Source of the DNA: Struthio camelus
Lineage: Eukaryota; Chordata; Aves; Struthioniformes; Struthionidae
NCBI RefSeq assembly: GCF_040807025.1
Contig: NC_090981.1
Location: 36,683,817-36,747,816 of the forward strand
Direction: 5' to 3'
Length of the DNA: 64,000 nt
The translations under genes and the position numbers were made by a program. Each line of letters begins with the position of its first letter. Positions within the stretch are counted from its first letter, which is position 1. Below the pieces are notes generated by a model, which ran no database searches, was not told where the DNA came from, and worked only from the letters and a program-made list of their open reading frames with translations. Of this stretch, positions 1 through 12,200 are shown piece by piece.

Positions 1-63
1 GCTGTGAAGTATCATTGTGCATTCTCTTTCTTTTTCATTGCAATAATTACACTTTGCTTTCAT

Positions 64-88
64 AAAAAAAAAAAGGGGGGGGGGGGGG
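64..88 (+). repeat. A11-G14 homopolymer junction
   Basis: Eleven A residues are followed directly by fourteen G residues. A G14 run is rare, is prone to slippage and sequencing error, and could form a G-quadruplex. Its exact length should not be trusted. Confidence 0.9.
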
Positions 89-744
89 AACCTTGACAGT
101 TTTTGCACAATGGAATTCTTGTTTCTGTCAAGGCCTTGTTCTCTAGCACTTTATACCCAAATCAATGACTTTTGCCATTAACTGAAGGGAGCTAGAATAA
201 GATCTTTTTGAACTAGCTGCTAAACAATATTCTAGACTTAAAGAACTTTTGATAAGACTGATTTGGCTACCACCTAGTTGAAGTACAGAGCAGAAAAGCT
301 TTAAAGAACAAGAAAAGAACAATTTGTAAGTGTTGTTTTGAAACATGTAAATAGTGCTGTCAGTCGGTGAGGGGTTTTTTTCATTTTGTACGTGTACGTT
401 TCCAACTGCAGTTTTAGAACATTTCACTGCATGCTACTATCAATCATCCTTAACCTAGAAATGTACTGTACATTAGTAACGCTTAATTGGCATATTTAAA
501 GTAAATAGCTACTTAGTTTTGCTGTAAAATCTCTGGGAACAATTTTATGATACTACACGGCATTGTTTGTTCCAAGAGCAAATATTCAAGTCTTGAATGT
601 TAACTCTGATAGGAGACAATTAGAGGTATTGAAATACTCAGCTTGCCAGGCTACCATCAAATTAAATATAGGTCATTGGACTATTACCTGTCAATGAAAA
701 AAACTGTCTTATATTATATGCCCAAAAATGACTCGGGAAATAAG

Positions 745-905
745 AAGGAAGGGTTAAATTTAAAAAAAAAAAAAAAAAGAAAAAAAAAGTCTTTTGACAT
801 GACCATCACAGCATAAAAGATAAACATTTTTAAAAGCAGAAAAAAAAGAAGAGATCAAAAGAGAGAGAGTGAGAATAACAAGCTGGAGAGCAGAAGGAAG
901 AGAAC
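745..905 (+). repeat. A-rich / polypurine tract
   Basis: Two long A runs (about 762-778 and 781-788) lead into a purine-rich stretch of GA and GAGA steps up to about 905. No adjacent LINE or SINE body is recognisable, so a retroelement poly(A) tail cannot be claimed. Confidence 0.8.
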
Positions 906-1600
906 AATGGCACAAGGCCAGATCCTGCTCTGAGTTACACCCAGGCAGCATCGCAGACTGACACTGCATGGGTGTAACTGAGAGCAGAATGTGCTTCCTG
1001 GTCTGCTGCTTGTTTATACCAACTTCCAAGGATCTATTTTCACATCAGGTATAAACATTGTTCTATTCACATGTAATTTCAGCATTTCTGTATTTTTTTC
1101 TGTGTAATCATAAAGGAGGGAGTTTCTTATAAACAAGCAATGTGGAATGAATTTTTAGGGGTATATAGCCAGTCCACCATCTTTTGCTAGACAGCTCTTG
1201 GCCTGATTCTCCTGTAAGTTGTCTTGTAACCGTGCCATGGACTTTCTCTCCCTCTAACAGATTTTCCCACAACTCTCTACGTGTTCTAAAATAAAGAAGT
1301 AGACGTGAGGCACATGCTACGATGTGCACTGGCAGTCAGACCGCTGTACAACTGGTAAAATGCGGATGGCACTTTCAGTACTAAGTGGTACATGATGTTT
1401 CATTTATATTTGCCAGCTGGCTAATAGTAGCCAAATGTTTGTTGCAAAGAGCGAGTGAGAGAGAAAAATAGCCATATCCTTTGGCACACAGAATAATAAT
1501 AATCCTCCTCCAGAACAGGCTGGCAGTGCTCGAGCCAGAGCCATCTTTTCGACTCTGAGACACTATTAGATTCTCCACCCTTCTCTTCTAAATTCTGTAG

Positions 1601-1752
1601 CAGATTGTTTGGGCTAGAGATAGATGGAGACAAGAGGTCCCATCTGGTACCAGTTCCTTATTTCTTTGTAGCTCTATAATAGCTCCAGGTCTTTTCACAG
1701 TTCATTCAGTAGAGGAGGCAAACAATTGGATGAGGGGAGACAGTGCCCCCAG
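1601..1752 (+). other. Candidate exon 1 of a possible + strand spliced ORF (unproven)
   Basis: Seen: a pyrimidine-rich acceptor-like segment ends in TAG at 1600, one frame stays open for 50 codons, and a CAG|GTAC donor-like site follows 1752. The frame begins QIVWARDRWRQEVPSG and ends NNWMRGDSAP plus two leftover bases. A shorter alternative begins after the CTTTTCACAG at 1700 in the same frame. An in-frame ATG lies at 1730 but in a weak start context. The end phase matches the start phase of the candidate exon at 2319. No protein family is recognised. Decoy exons of this quality are common in vertebrate introns, so confidence is low. Confidence 0.18.
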
Positions 1753-1771
1753 GTACTATACAGGCCAATCA

Positions 1772-1815
1772 TCTTTTTCTTTTTCTTCTCTATTTCCTTT
1801 CTTTTCTTTTCCTTC
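1772..1815 (+). repeat. Polypyrimidine (T/C) tract
   Basis: About 44 bases almost entirely of T and C (TTTTTC, TTTCTT and CCTTTC units) lie just after the candidate exon at 1601-1752. It is low-complexity, and I infer no function. Confidence 0.8.
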
Positions 1816-2318
1816 AGATTGACAAGCAGTAGCAGACAGCTGCTCCACTTGTGTTCATGGCTCCATAATGCAGATCTATCAATAGTTTCTAGGCTTATTG
1901 AGATTATTTTCAGGGTTAGACACTCTACTGGGCTAGATATAGCTAGTGAGAAAAATAAGTTCTGCAGTCAGAGAATAGCTTTTGCATGTGTTTTTTTTCT
2001 TTCCTATGACTAGGTGTGTTTTTTTTTCATAAGACCCAGAACAAACCTTATCATTCTTTCGTATAGTTAAGCCTTTCCTTTCCAACAGCTTGATTCGACA
2101 GTGGAGTAAGCAGCGTATGTTTCTAGCACCTTGGTTTGAGGCCCAGGCTCTGTCTGGTGACAGTCAGTTTCTACTGTTCTGTTGCATGAGACTGGTTTCT
2201 GTCCTGTAAGTCTCTGTTTAAATACTAAGTACTATCATACAGACAGACATGGTGTATAGGCCTGCAAGATGCCCATGTAAATATGACTCAGTAGTTTTTT
2301 CATCTTTCTCTGTTCTAG

Positions 2319-2474
2319 TGCTAATATTCATCAATATGAGATGAATTTGGAGCTTCAGCAACACAATTCTGGCACAACAATTGGGCAAGAAACTTCATTA
2401 CAGAAAAAGGCCCTTCCCAAGGAAGGTTCTGGTGAAGACAGTGAGGCAGAAGTCTTCTGGGCTCTGCAGAAAAG
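2319..2474 (+). other. Candidate internal exon of a possible + strand spliced ORF (unproven)
   Basis: Seen: a strong acceptor (TTTCTCTGTTCTAG ending at 2318) and an AAG|GTAGGA donor after 2474 enclose 156 bases. One frame is fully open: one base, 51 codons, two bases (phase 2-2). It begins ANIHQYEMNLELQQ, carries an acidic segment GSGEDSEAE, and ends VFWALQK. A stop follows at once if the donor is read through. The neighbouring candidates at 1601-1752 and 2839-2947 are phase-compatible. I do not recognise the protein. Inference: this is the most exon-like stretch on the + strand, but without homology or RNA evidence it may be a decoy. Confidence 0.3.
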
Positions 2475-2838
2475 GTAGGAGCCAAATTACCACTACCGTC
2501 AGGTGCAGGGCAAATACAGGAACGATTTCTGTCTCAGATTTCATAGGTGAACCTAAAGAAGCTACTAGATATACACTAATATCTAGGCCCAATTTTCTGA
2601 TTTCACCCCTTTGAATGAGTTGAGATAACTTTGCTATTTAGAGTAAACGGCTAGTCAGACACTGAGAATTAACGGGTCAGTTAGTCTTTCAGGTAGTTTT
2701 ATTTTAAATCAGACTTTTATTGCCAAGTTAGCAGATGTGTGAATACTCTGGCAAAGCACTGCAAAAGAGGGAAAAAATAAGATAAGACTCTTAGAGGCAC
2801 AGTGTGCTTCCTGGCTGAGTCTTGACCTTCCCATTCAG

Positions 2839-2947
2839 AAGTGTATTGGTGGAAGAAGTGATCAGCCACGTCCATGTTACCTGCACTTCATCTCACCTGC
2901 CAGTATTTGGGGGCCACTCCACTAGTTCCAGAAGGGTCTTCGTTTAA
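2839..2947 (+). other. Candidate terminal exon of a possible + strand spliced ORF (unproven)
   Basis: A TTGACCTTCCCATTCAG acceptor-like site ends at 2838. The frame that continues from the donor at 2474 reads 35 codons from 2840, starting SVLVEEVISHVHVTC, to TAA at 2945-2947. Joined with the two upstream candidates this gives roughly 95 residues from the ATG at 1730, or more if the start lies further upstream. A competing - strand mini-exon (2897-2937, with a CAG|GTGAGA donor) overlaps, which shows how readily decoys arise here. An AATAAA-type signal occurs near 3556, but linkage is speculative. Confidence 0.17.
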
Positions 2948-5900
2948 AGAGAATGAATCGGCTGAGAACTAAACAGAAAACACTTTGGGAGAGTAGTATT
3001 TGCGTGTGGAAAGAAGGAGAGGAGAAATGGGCGAGTGACAATTTAGCAAAATGGAATAGCAGACGATCGGTTGATGGACTAGAGTAGTTGTCGTCAGTCA
3101 GATGATCCCCCTTTCCTTAGCCTCTGGACCAGAGAATAGAAAGGGAGAAAGGTTCGGCTGTTCCTAGCTCTTCTCACCATCTTGATCAGAAAGGAATTCT
3201 GAAATTTAGCCATGCTAATGTTCCTATTTAAAAACTGGTTTGTATTGTGGAAAAAAAATAGTCAGAATCTATTTACTATGACAGTATCTAATTGCAGCAA
3301 GGCATAGTTTCACTATGATTTCTTTGTCAGTTAATATTGTGCGCTAATTATTCATAAAAGACCTGAGACATCGCTTAGATACATTTAAATTAGAAGATGA
3401 AAGGCTGAGAACATATTTAATGAATAGGAAATCTAATCTTTATTTTGCACACACAATTTTATCTTTAAAAAGTATAAGGTTCAATTATTTATGAGTTCTG
3501 TAACAAATATTTTGGAAGACCAAACTGTTACTGCAGTAAGAAAGGAAACATAAGCAAATAAACACAATTATGTTACAATTCAAAGAACTAGTCTGAAAGA
3601 TGTGGAGTGCACCCAAAGTAAAGCTGGATGTCCTAAGGTTTAACTGGCTTGGACAGGACCTGAGTTGTTTACCACAGTGAAAGATCAGACTTCAAAAACA
3701 TAACAAGCTGAAATTTTTTTGATCCTGAGTTGGCAAAAAATTTGCATTGAACCCACAATAATGTCCTTTATCAAGTGTTCAACTGCATATATGATTACCT
3801 GAAAGGGGCAGTTAAAGGGTGACTTGAAATTCTAATGTATACTACACTTCCATGCTCTACTGTTTTCTTGGATGTTAATGACTTGTGGAAAATAGGCCTT
3901 TTCTTGTGGTCTTGAATGGCAACACGCAAGGGATTACACCTTATCAAACGTTGGGGCACGGGAGAGTGAGGGAAATACTAAATCTATTGATAAAATTTAG
4001 GACATGTTTATGCCTTTTGCTTCACAGCTAGATTTACTCTGTTTATTGACTAACATTGGCTTGTATGTGGTCTAAGTGTTGATATTTAAATCCAAGCTTA
4101 AACTTCAGTTAAAAGACACTGGTATTCTGCTAGTGATATTTTGATTATTAGAGTGAAATATGACATAAATATTGTAATATAGCCACATAAAAATCATATA
4201 AAGTAGTTAAGGAATGAATCAACATTTGTCCTCTAAGCACAACTAAAAATCCAAAGCAGTTGCTCTCTGATTTGTAGACAGTTTCCAATATGCTTAATAT
4301 TCCATCGAATATATCCAATCTAATGTAGCTGAGAAGATTTTTGAAGTGAGAAAGCTAGCTATTGATTATTAAGTCTGCTGTAATGCAGTAACCCACTGAG
4401 ACAAAACATTGATGGAAACAATAAGAGCTTGAGGGTACCTGGCTTGTAAAGGGTATGAATGAGGAGAAGCGTGCCTTCTGTTGCTCTCTGATTTAAATTG
4501 ACCACTTAAAGCAACGTTTCAGATGTGCTTTTCTGGAAGGGAGTGTGAAAAAGCTCTGGGGAAGTGTAGGGAAAATGGAAAGCAAAAATTAATGTTTCTA
4601 ATCTTCAAAACAGAGAAGGAATGTGTTCATATAGCTCAAAAGAATTTCGTGGTATCTGAAAGATAAGCTTCTAGAAATACCTATTGATCCAGATAAATCT
4701 GTACTAAAATCTTACAGTCTAAATAATATTTGATAATAAAAAGCTTGTTGGAAAAAAATGCATCTTACTTTGATCGCCTCAAACTCATACATCCCTCCTT
4801 AAAACCCCCAAAACCAGGAATAAGTAGGAATTGCTCTTTCTCTTTATGCAATTTATTCTGTTCTCGACAGAGGAATGTTTGCATAAGTTGACCTAGTATA
4901 TTGATACCAAAGCACATTGTTGAAATTGATCATTTTGATATAGCTTTTAGAAATTTTCAAAAGCTATTCAGATCAAAATAAGTATTTGGTCTACCCCAGA
5001 AGTTTGTTATCATGAGGCTGATGTTTTTAGTAATATTTAATATCTACAGTTATTATTTTTAGTTTTCACTGTTCATTCTGGACTGTACGTGATCAAAGCT
5101 CTGAAATTCTACTTGATTTAGAGAATGCTGCAGTAGGCCAAATTGCGGAAAAGGACACTCACAGGAAGTACATAACACAGGACTGCAACTTTCTAAACTG
5201 CTCTTAATTGCTCAGTAGGTAGACTGAAGCTATCTTTCAGTGCACACAAACACATTTGAGCTCTAGCACATCTGATTTCTTCTTGCCTCTAGCCTCTGTC
5301 AGGGAGTTTTGCTAACTATATCCCATGGGAGAAGTCACATGGGTTTGACTCGACACCAGCTCTGACAACTGGGATTCCCTGCAGTTGCAATTGCTGTCGC
5401 TCAAGTCCAGCACTATGTGTGCCCTTAAGAAAAGATTCACATCTTGCAGCAGAAGTAGGAAAAGTGCTGACTGATTAAGCCTGAACCTTAAATGGTATCC
5501 AGAGAGCTGGTTAGCAATGCAAAGTGAGTGATAATGCATACATCAATTGCATATTTTAAGATGTACAACTAAAAGTAGAATGGAAACATAGATTTTCAGC
5601 GACAGAGAGCCTTTACCTCCAAACCTTAATTGCCTTTTCTAGACAACACCTCATTCTGGTGCTTGTTTGGAACCCTTAATAACACAGTTGTGCTGGTGAA
5701 ACACCAGTGAAATCTGTTGAACTAAGCTAAGACTAAAGGTTGCCATTCATCATGAAATGACGCACTGGTAACTGAAAGTCTAGTGTTGTACTTTGGGTGA
5801 AATGTATGTCACCCATAGGACTGGTCTGTGTGGTAGGCTTTAGAGAGGTGTAGTCCAGCTGGGGACTGCTGCTGGCTGTTCCTTGTGGCTGGCACCCTCT

Positions 5901-7126
5901 GCGTCACTTATGTTCTTCCATGCTCTTCATACTGGCCTATACAGTACTAGCGCAGAGATCTGCACGGGGCCTAATCAGTCCAAAAACAAGTCAGATACTG
6001 TTTCTGTCACTGGAGTTTAAGAGACAGAGAAAACTCTGCACCAAACAAGAATCTTGTTGCCTGTATTTTGTTCAGGTCTGATTGATAGTTACCATGAGTT
6101 GCCTAACCACTAAGTTCATAAGTTTAATGGTCTTGCGCGCTTATTTTTTACATAGTCTGTGTCTTAACCTTTTTCAAGTAACCAGATAATGTTATGTAGC
6201 TTCCCTAGAGGCAAACAATACTAGGGTGTATGTGTGTGTCCTTTTTTCCTTTTTTTTTTTTTAATAGACTAATAGGTATGTACTCAATATTTTGCTGTGA
6301 CCATAGCTTGGTGCTTCTATTAACTGTATTTCAAATCCTGATTCATATAACGCTTAGAGTTTCAAGCCTTTTCAGATTTCAATTGTGTAACAGCAGTCCT
6401 TAAGTGACTCTGCAGTAGTATGTCTGGTGCAGCTGCTAGTATCATTGGGATTTCAAATATCTTTCCATATTAAAGTAAGGAAAAGATTTAAAGGAAAAAA
6501 AAAACTTGGCCTAATTAGGAAGAGTGAACTAGATTTAACGATGAACAATTTATTGGCAGTTAATAGAGCTCATACATGGTAGCCAGGAGCTAGATAATTT
6601 ATCATTAAAAAGAATCTCCATTACATGTAAAATCCCTTTTCTCTTGATACAGTTAGCAACTGCATTTCACAATTATCATTTTTATAAGCCTGATTCACTG
6701 GCAAATGAAGCTGTATGTTACAGAGTAACAGCAAAACTTGTAGGTGCAGTAAATATTTAAATACACAAAAATTTTAAGTTCTTTGTCAAGCAGTTTATGT
6801 ACTCCTCTTCATTTGATGCTTCTGTGTAATCGTGACCTTCATTCTTAGGGCTTCATAGTTCAGCCTTCAGTAACATTTTTATCCATCTGGAAAGCTCTTT
6901 AAAATGCTTTTGGTTAATAGAGTCAATAAAATACACAGTAGGAAAGAACTCTGTGAACACCCAAGTATGCCCCAGCTGTTTCAGCGTGCTGCGCTTGCAC
7001 AAGAGGCAAACTGCTGCTCCCAGGATCAAAGTGGCAACCTCCAGTAAGTCAGTGGAAATGGGGCTTGTGTGATTCAGGGTAGGTTATGATTAGAATTAAT
7101 GTGATTTCTTATTTTGCCTTTGTGAG
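2948..7126. other. No gene seen
   Basis: AT-rich unique sequence with frequent stops in all frames. It contains a short hairpin near 4932-4979 and a T-rich run near 6245-6262. A 59-base segment at 6985-7043 has splice-like ends but is open in all three frames, so it carries little information. Confidence 0.6.
4932..4979. repeat. Imperfect inverted repeat (hairpin)
   Basis: ATTTTGAT plus ATAGCTTTT on the left pairs with AAAAGCTAT and ATCAAAAT on the right. There is a 10-base loop and a 4-base bulge on the right arm. That gives 17 paired positions. It may be a decayed palindromic element or chance in AT-rich DNA. Confidence 0.6.
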
Positions 7127-7654
7127 TCAGAGCTGGAGAAACTCGTGCTCTGCATGTTGTTTGTCAAGATGCACAAATGCAGATATGTCTATGTAGCTGA
7201 GTCCTAACCTGCAAGGGTGCCTGCTGGCAACCATGCAGATCCAGACCTGCGTCATTCTTTTGGCAAGCAAGACCTGGGAATGTGATTTCAAATCACCACA
7301 GAGGACAGAGTCATGAAGACTTTTGGGTGATTCATTAGATGGCACTTTTCCCAGGGAGTTGTACTTAGCTAATGCCCCAGCATGGTATTTTGGCTGAATT
7401 CCAGTTTGAATGATTGTATTCATTTTAGTATGCCTCCACAGTCTAGCTTTGCATGTGCTTTTCTTCCACCCCGGAAGTGGCTGCATTTCAGTTGTTGGAA
7501 GCTTTGGGTGAGTTTCATGGAATGTTTTTAATGTCAGAGGAATTACATATGTAAGGGCATGGGGAAGACTGAAAAATCTACTACTGCCACTGAAATGAGT
7601 GGCAAAACCCTTACTGACACCCTCCTGACACCCAAAGGACCAGGACTGGATCAT
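7127..7654 (-). other. Longest open frame in the window (175 codons), unrecognised
   Basis: An ATG-to-stop frame on the - strand, beginning MIQSWSFGCQEG. No signal peptide, membrane segment, zinc finger, coiled coil or repeat is visible, and composition is unremarkable (scattered Cys, His and Pro). No CpG-rich promoter lies upstream and no family is recognised. It is long for chance at this base composition, so it is recorded, but I think it more likely a random open frame or the antisense of something unrecognised than a gene. Confidence 0.12.
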
Positions 7655-9178
7655 AAGCTGTGGCTTATGTATTCATTTTCTCTTGTGAACTGAAGGCAAG
7701 GACTGTTCAAACTGGAAAACTGAAGCATTAGCTCACTGTACCGTCTATCATCCTCCCAAATGGAAAATGAAAATGTAAATAGTGAGGTTTCTCTCGGGAA
7801 AGAGAGTAGCTCTCTTGCCATTCCTTAGATGAGCAAGAGAAAACTGAAGTAATTCCCAACTGTCGTGTGTGCTGTCCCCGTGTCAGCTGTGGAGGATGAG
7901 AAACAACAGACAAGCTTTCCTCTCGGCTGGGAAAGACCTCTCGCAGAGGGCAGGAGCTGGCATCAGATCGCACTCAGTACTTTGTTTTCCCTCTTGGTGA
8001 GCCCTGTGTACGTGGCAGGGGAAGGCAGAGGTGAGAGAGAGTAGGACATTATCTCCTATATGTAGAAAACCTTTGAGGTTTGATGAGGCTAGAATTTGTA
8101 TCTCTCTTCATGAAAACTCAAAGCTCCATTGCATTTGCCAGCGTGGTTTCTCCAGGCAGTTCCCCTCTGGGTGAGGAACAAGGCACTTTCCCTCTGCAAT
8201 AAGGTAGTCTATGTGAAACTGTACTGAGAGCTTCAGTTCTATCTTATTTGGGCTTAGGGAGGCACTGCTGAGGACAGCAGTATAACTCCTCAAGCTATTA
8301 GTGGCATTTTCTTCTGCTCACAAAGAATGGGAGAAGTTAGACTCCCTCAGAGAAAGCAGCCTGTGCTGATAAAGACAATCTAACTTCTGCTGGACTTCCC
8401 TCTATCGTTTCTTGGGAGAGATTTTTCTAAAAGAATCCTTTTAAAAGAACTTAATGCTGGAGTCAGTGACTTAAGAGGCATCCTGAAGGCAACTGAGCAA
8501 GAGGGAACTAACTGGTAGCCAGGACACACAAGATCTGTTTTCAGCTCTTTAGGCCATTTCTGTGCTTCACTTTCTCCTCTTCTCTGTTTTCTTTCAGTGA
8601 GCTCTCTGAGGCCTGTAAGTGTGTGTGTGTGTGCAATGCCACTGTTCAGCGCTATTACCCAATGGCATGAAGGAGGTAAAAAGACCTTAGATTCTAGAAT
8701 CAGACCATAGCAGTGAGCTATATGAACTGTTTTTAAAAGAAGAGATAAAAAACAAATCATAAGATCATTTAAAAATTCTCCTGCTGCTAAGAGGTTTCAT
8801 GCTAGATTGGAGAAGACTGCAATCCAATAGCTTCAGTCAGTACCAGCTTCCAAAAGCAGCAGTTAATAAGATGATGAGAAAATTTGCAGAGGTAGATCAA
8901 GAAGTCTGCCAAAAAGTGCAAAGAAAGTCCCATACAGAGAGGAAGAGCTAGCTAAAGTGAGCTTTTTAATCCTTTTGGAAGGAAAGAGTGAAATGCATTA
9001 GCCTAGTGCTCCTTTTTGATCCCCAATATAAATGGAGTGACAAAGACGCAATCCTTTTCTCCTCTGTGGAGTTCTCCTGGTCACAGGTGTCTGTATGTCT
9101 CTCTTTTTTTCAAAGAACAAGATAAGAACAAGAGGAGCTGAAGCTCTTTGGGCCGTTTGAGCATACAGGAAAACTCAC
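7655..9178. other. No gene seen
   Basis: Unique sequence with several chance open frames on the - strand (largest 126 codons at 8380-8760, no domain). A short (GT)n run lies at 8619-8633. Confidence 0.6.
8619..8633 (+). repeat. Short (GT)n microsatellite
   Basis: About seven uninterrupted GT units in otherwise unique sequence. Confidence 0.8.
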
Positions 9179-9236
9179 CAAGAGGCATATTCTTCACAGT
9201 TTGTATGAACTCTGCATTAGTATTTGCATGATAAAA
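9179..9236 (-). other. Candidate - strand exon (unproven)
   Basis: On the - strand a CTTG|GTGAGTTTT donor follows the segment, and an acceptor-like CTTTAACCGCTGAACAG precedes it. The enclosed 58 bases have one frame reading FYHANTNAEFIQTVKNMPL plus one leftover base (start phase 0, end phase 1). Composition looks protein-like, but no family is recognised. Its start phase does not continue from the candidate at 16843-16893, so at least one further exon would be needed to link them. Decoy splice pairs are common, hence low confidence. Confidence 0.2.
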
Positions 9237-12200
9237 CTGTTCAGCGGTTAAAGATTAGAATGACATTGTCTCTCTAATGGACTGTGTTTCTGAGCTAAAG
9301 TCACATAGCTCCTCTCTGCATACTGTAACAAACGTGAACCACTTGCTGTTTATTTATAGAGTCCCCTTGTAGACATAGTCACAGAATCATTTTGCTGTTT
9401 GCTATCTCAGTTATAAAAGCGATGTGGCATGGTTGTTGTGGGCCTAATATACAGAATGAAATGAGGTCTTTCAGCCCGTCTTTATGGTCCAGCTCCAAAG
9501 CTCTTCCAGCTAACTCCTGTCACAACTGCAGTACAAATAATAGCCTTCTGGGATGAGAGCTTAGCTGTTCAGACTCCAAAGCACTTGTAATGTCACCTTT
9601 TTATCAGCTATTTTGCATCTGTCAGGAGGAGTGCAAGACTGAATTATGTTTTAAACATATTTTCCACAACAAATACCTTATTGAGGAAAAAAGCTGCTCT
9701 GCAAATGAAAAATAGTATTTTTCTTCATTTAAGGCTTGTCTTTAAGATATGAGTATCTGTCAACAGGCCTCAAGGTTATTTTCAGAGAGTAACAATTTCA
9801 ACTCTCTGTTTATACAATTCTGACAGAATATCAATTTTTAAGGTCCACCATGACCAGAGATAATTAATCTCATCAAGGTAATAATGAGGCAAACAGTTGC
9901 ATTGATCTGTTCAGCGAAGACTGAAGCAACAAATGAGGTGATCATGGGTCAGTCACAAAAACAATCACTGACAGCAGTAGCCCATGAAAATTCAGATCTT
10001 AAAACATTATCTGAATCTAAATTTTGAAACAGACTGCATTTTCCCCTTTCCTCTGCATTTAAGGATCTTACTCTTTTAATATATAATTTTACAATAATTT
10101 ATGAAAATGGAAAGCAATGTAGAATGCAATCAATCATTCATACTTCTGAATGAAAACCCAGAAATAGCAATGCTGTTCTGCAACTCTCTCAAGAGCTGCT
10201 GCTGACATCATCACCTGCCATCCTGATGAACTTTTTGCCTCATCAGCAACTAAAATAAGCTTTTACTTCACAAAATCTTTACATTTAATTGTGGGTTTCA
10301 GCCATTTATAGAAAGGGAGGGAGGAAATATGATTTGTAAACATATTACAAGTCTGTGTTAATTCTTCCCTTTGATCCAGCTCAACTTTCCCTTCCATGGT
10401 GCCAGGATGACGCAAACAAATAGTAAATAAAAATAGTAATTGACAAATTAAAAAACTGCTCCAAAATGTAGGGTTCCCTGTCAAAAAGAGAGAAGATTAA
10501 AAACTTTTTAAAAAAAATCTTTTTCAAAATGAACAGTTACTGTTCTGGAAAGATCCGGAATATTTTGTTCTGACACTTTTAAACTGGGTTATGTTACATT
10601 TTTGTCTCATTTTTAAAGAATTCAAAGAGGACTAAAAAGACTTTTGTACCTCAAAATATTTCACTTTACAATGAACAACCCATGAAGTTAGCTCAAAAAT
10701 AAATTGCAATTTTTTTTCAAAATTTTTACTAGAAAAAAAGGAAATCCTTCTCTTTTGTTTTGACTCAAACAGTTCTTGAGATTGTTTTATTTTTTCCTAG
10801 TTCTGTCCAGAAATGGATTATTTACCTGCTTTTATACTTAATGGAGCAGGATAGATGCTGTAATCCAGCTAAGTTTCCTAGCAAAAGGTATCACACTCTG
10901 AAAGAAATCCCAACAAAGAAAAGATTAAGGAACATCCTTAGTATCTACAAGAAGGGATCCAGATAGGAGTAAGAAGACCAAGAAATGCAGAAGGTACATT
11001 AATGCTGTATAATATGATGATAAGATATAAGATCATATGTTGGCACAGAGAGGTTACAGCTACCCTGCCTTTTGTGCATGGCAATGAAGCATATGCTCAA
11101 GAACAAACTTGCCATATGTTCACATTTTTTCATCAAATGTGTGATAAGTGTCTGTGATAAGACTGAGGTGAACCTCAAGCAACATCATAAAGGAGAAGGT
11201 GCCGTAGTGAAATCCTGAATGTGTGAAATCTGAAGTGTAGGGCTACGAACAGTCCCACCAGGCATCTCATGGCCCTTCATCTGGCCAATATCAAGAAGAT
11301 AAGTCAAGCCAGATCATTTCCCAGGGCATGACACACGCCAAGGACAGTTATAATCTGCAGATAGCCAGAAATTAAGTTTGCTTTAAGTGCTTTGGAAACT
11401 ACTAAAGCAAGAGATACTCTCTATCCAGTGTGAACTCATGGGCCACATCTCAAAATAAAGGAACCTATATAAACAGTACTAGTCTGTCCTTTTAATGTAT
11501 TTTTTGAGTCTGAGCCTAATGAAGATATTACATTGACGATGAGGTATTTGAATCAGGCCCTGTATGTGAGAGAGAAAACTTAGAAGTTAAGGAAAAAGCA
11601 GCCTGTCTGAAAACTAGTGTATGCACATGATGAGAAATTCTTTAATTCTTTCACAATTTATTTGGATTCAAGCCATTTCATTTCACTTTCGAAAAGCTAC
11701 CATTGGATAGATGGCACTATTTTAAATGAAAGGTTTTTGTTTTGTTTTCCTGCATATTACTATTGATCCTTTTCATTCACAATTTTCAAATCCTTTTAGT
11801 CAAGTAAATTGCTTTCAACAGTCTAAATTTTCCTGATAACTCTTCTACTCTACAGAGATTTGGCAGATCAATTCTTCATAAGATCAGTGTCTTGCCCTAA
11901 CTGATTTCCAACTCTGTGTATTAGGTTAGTGAAAGCCAGAAAAAGAAACATTCACAAAACTGTTTTGTTAGTGGTGGTGGTTTCGAAAGTTGATGGAATG
12001 AAGTTGTGATACAAACTTCCAATTTTATTCTGTCAAAGTAAGCAATTGTATCTGCTTTTGATGAATGGCTTGATGATGTGATTGCAAAGCAAATGTGATC
12101 AATATGAGATAATTATTACATAAATGGAGTCCCATCTTCTTGGGGAAAGGGAAAATAACAGTATTTTTGTAAAAGCACATTAAATATTAGCTAATTGGAA

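Larger units (their letters stand above)
1..1600. other. No gene seen; homopolymers and low-complexity DNA
   Basis: Open frames here (up to 94 codons on the - strand) show no recognisable domain, and their composition looks like chance. The stretch contains an A/G homopolymer junction near its start and a long A-rich to purine-rich tract at about 745-905. I see no repeat family I can name. Confidence 0.6.

Noticed and set aside
2897..2937. Mini-exon on the - strand with a CAG|GTGAGA donor, overlapping the + strand candidate terminal exon
   Set aside because: Only 41 bases, open in two frames, with a weak acceptor. Kept only as an illustration of the decoy rate.
6985..7043. Exon-like segment ending at CCA|GTAAGTC
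   Set aside because: All three frames are open over 59 bases, so the frame carries no information, and no linked exon was found.
9384..9400. CACAGAATCATTTTG resembling the start of antisense CR1 copies
   Set aside because: The following bases do not continue into CR1, and the match is only about 12 bases.
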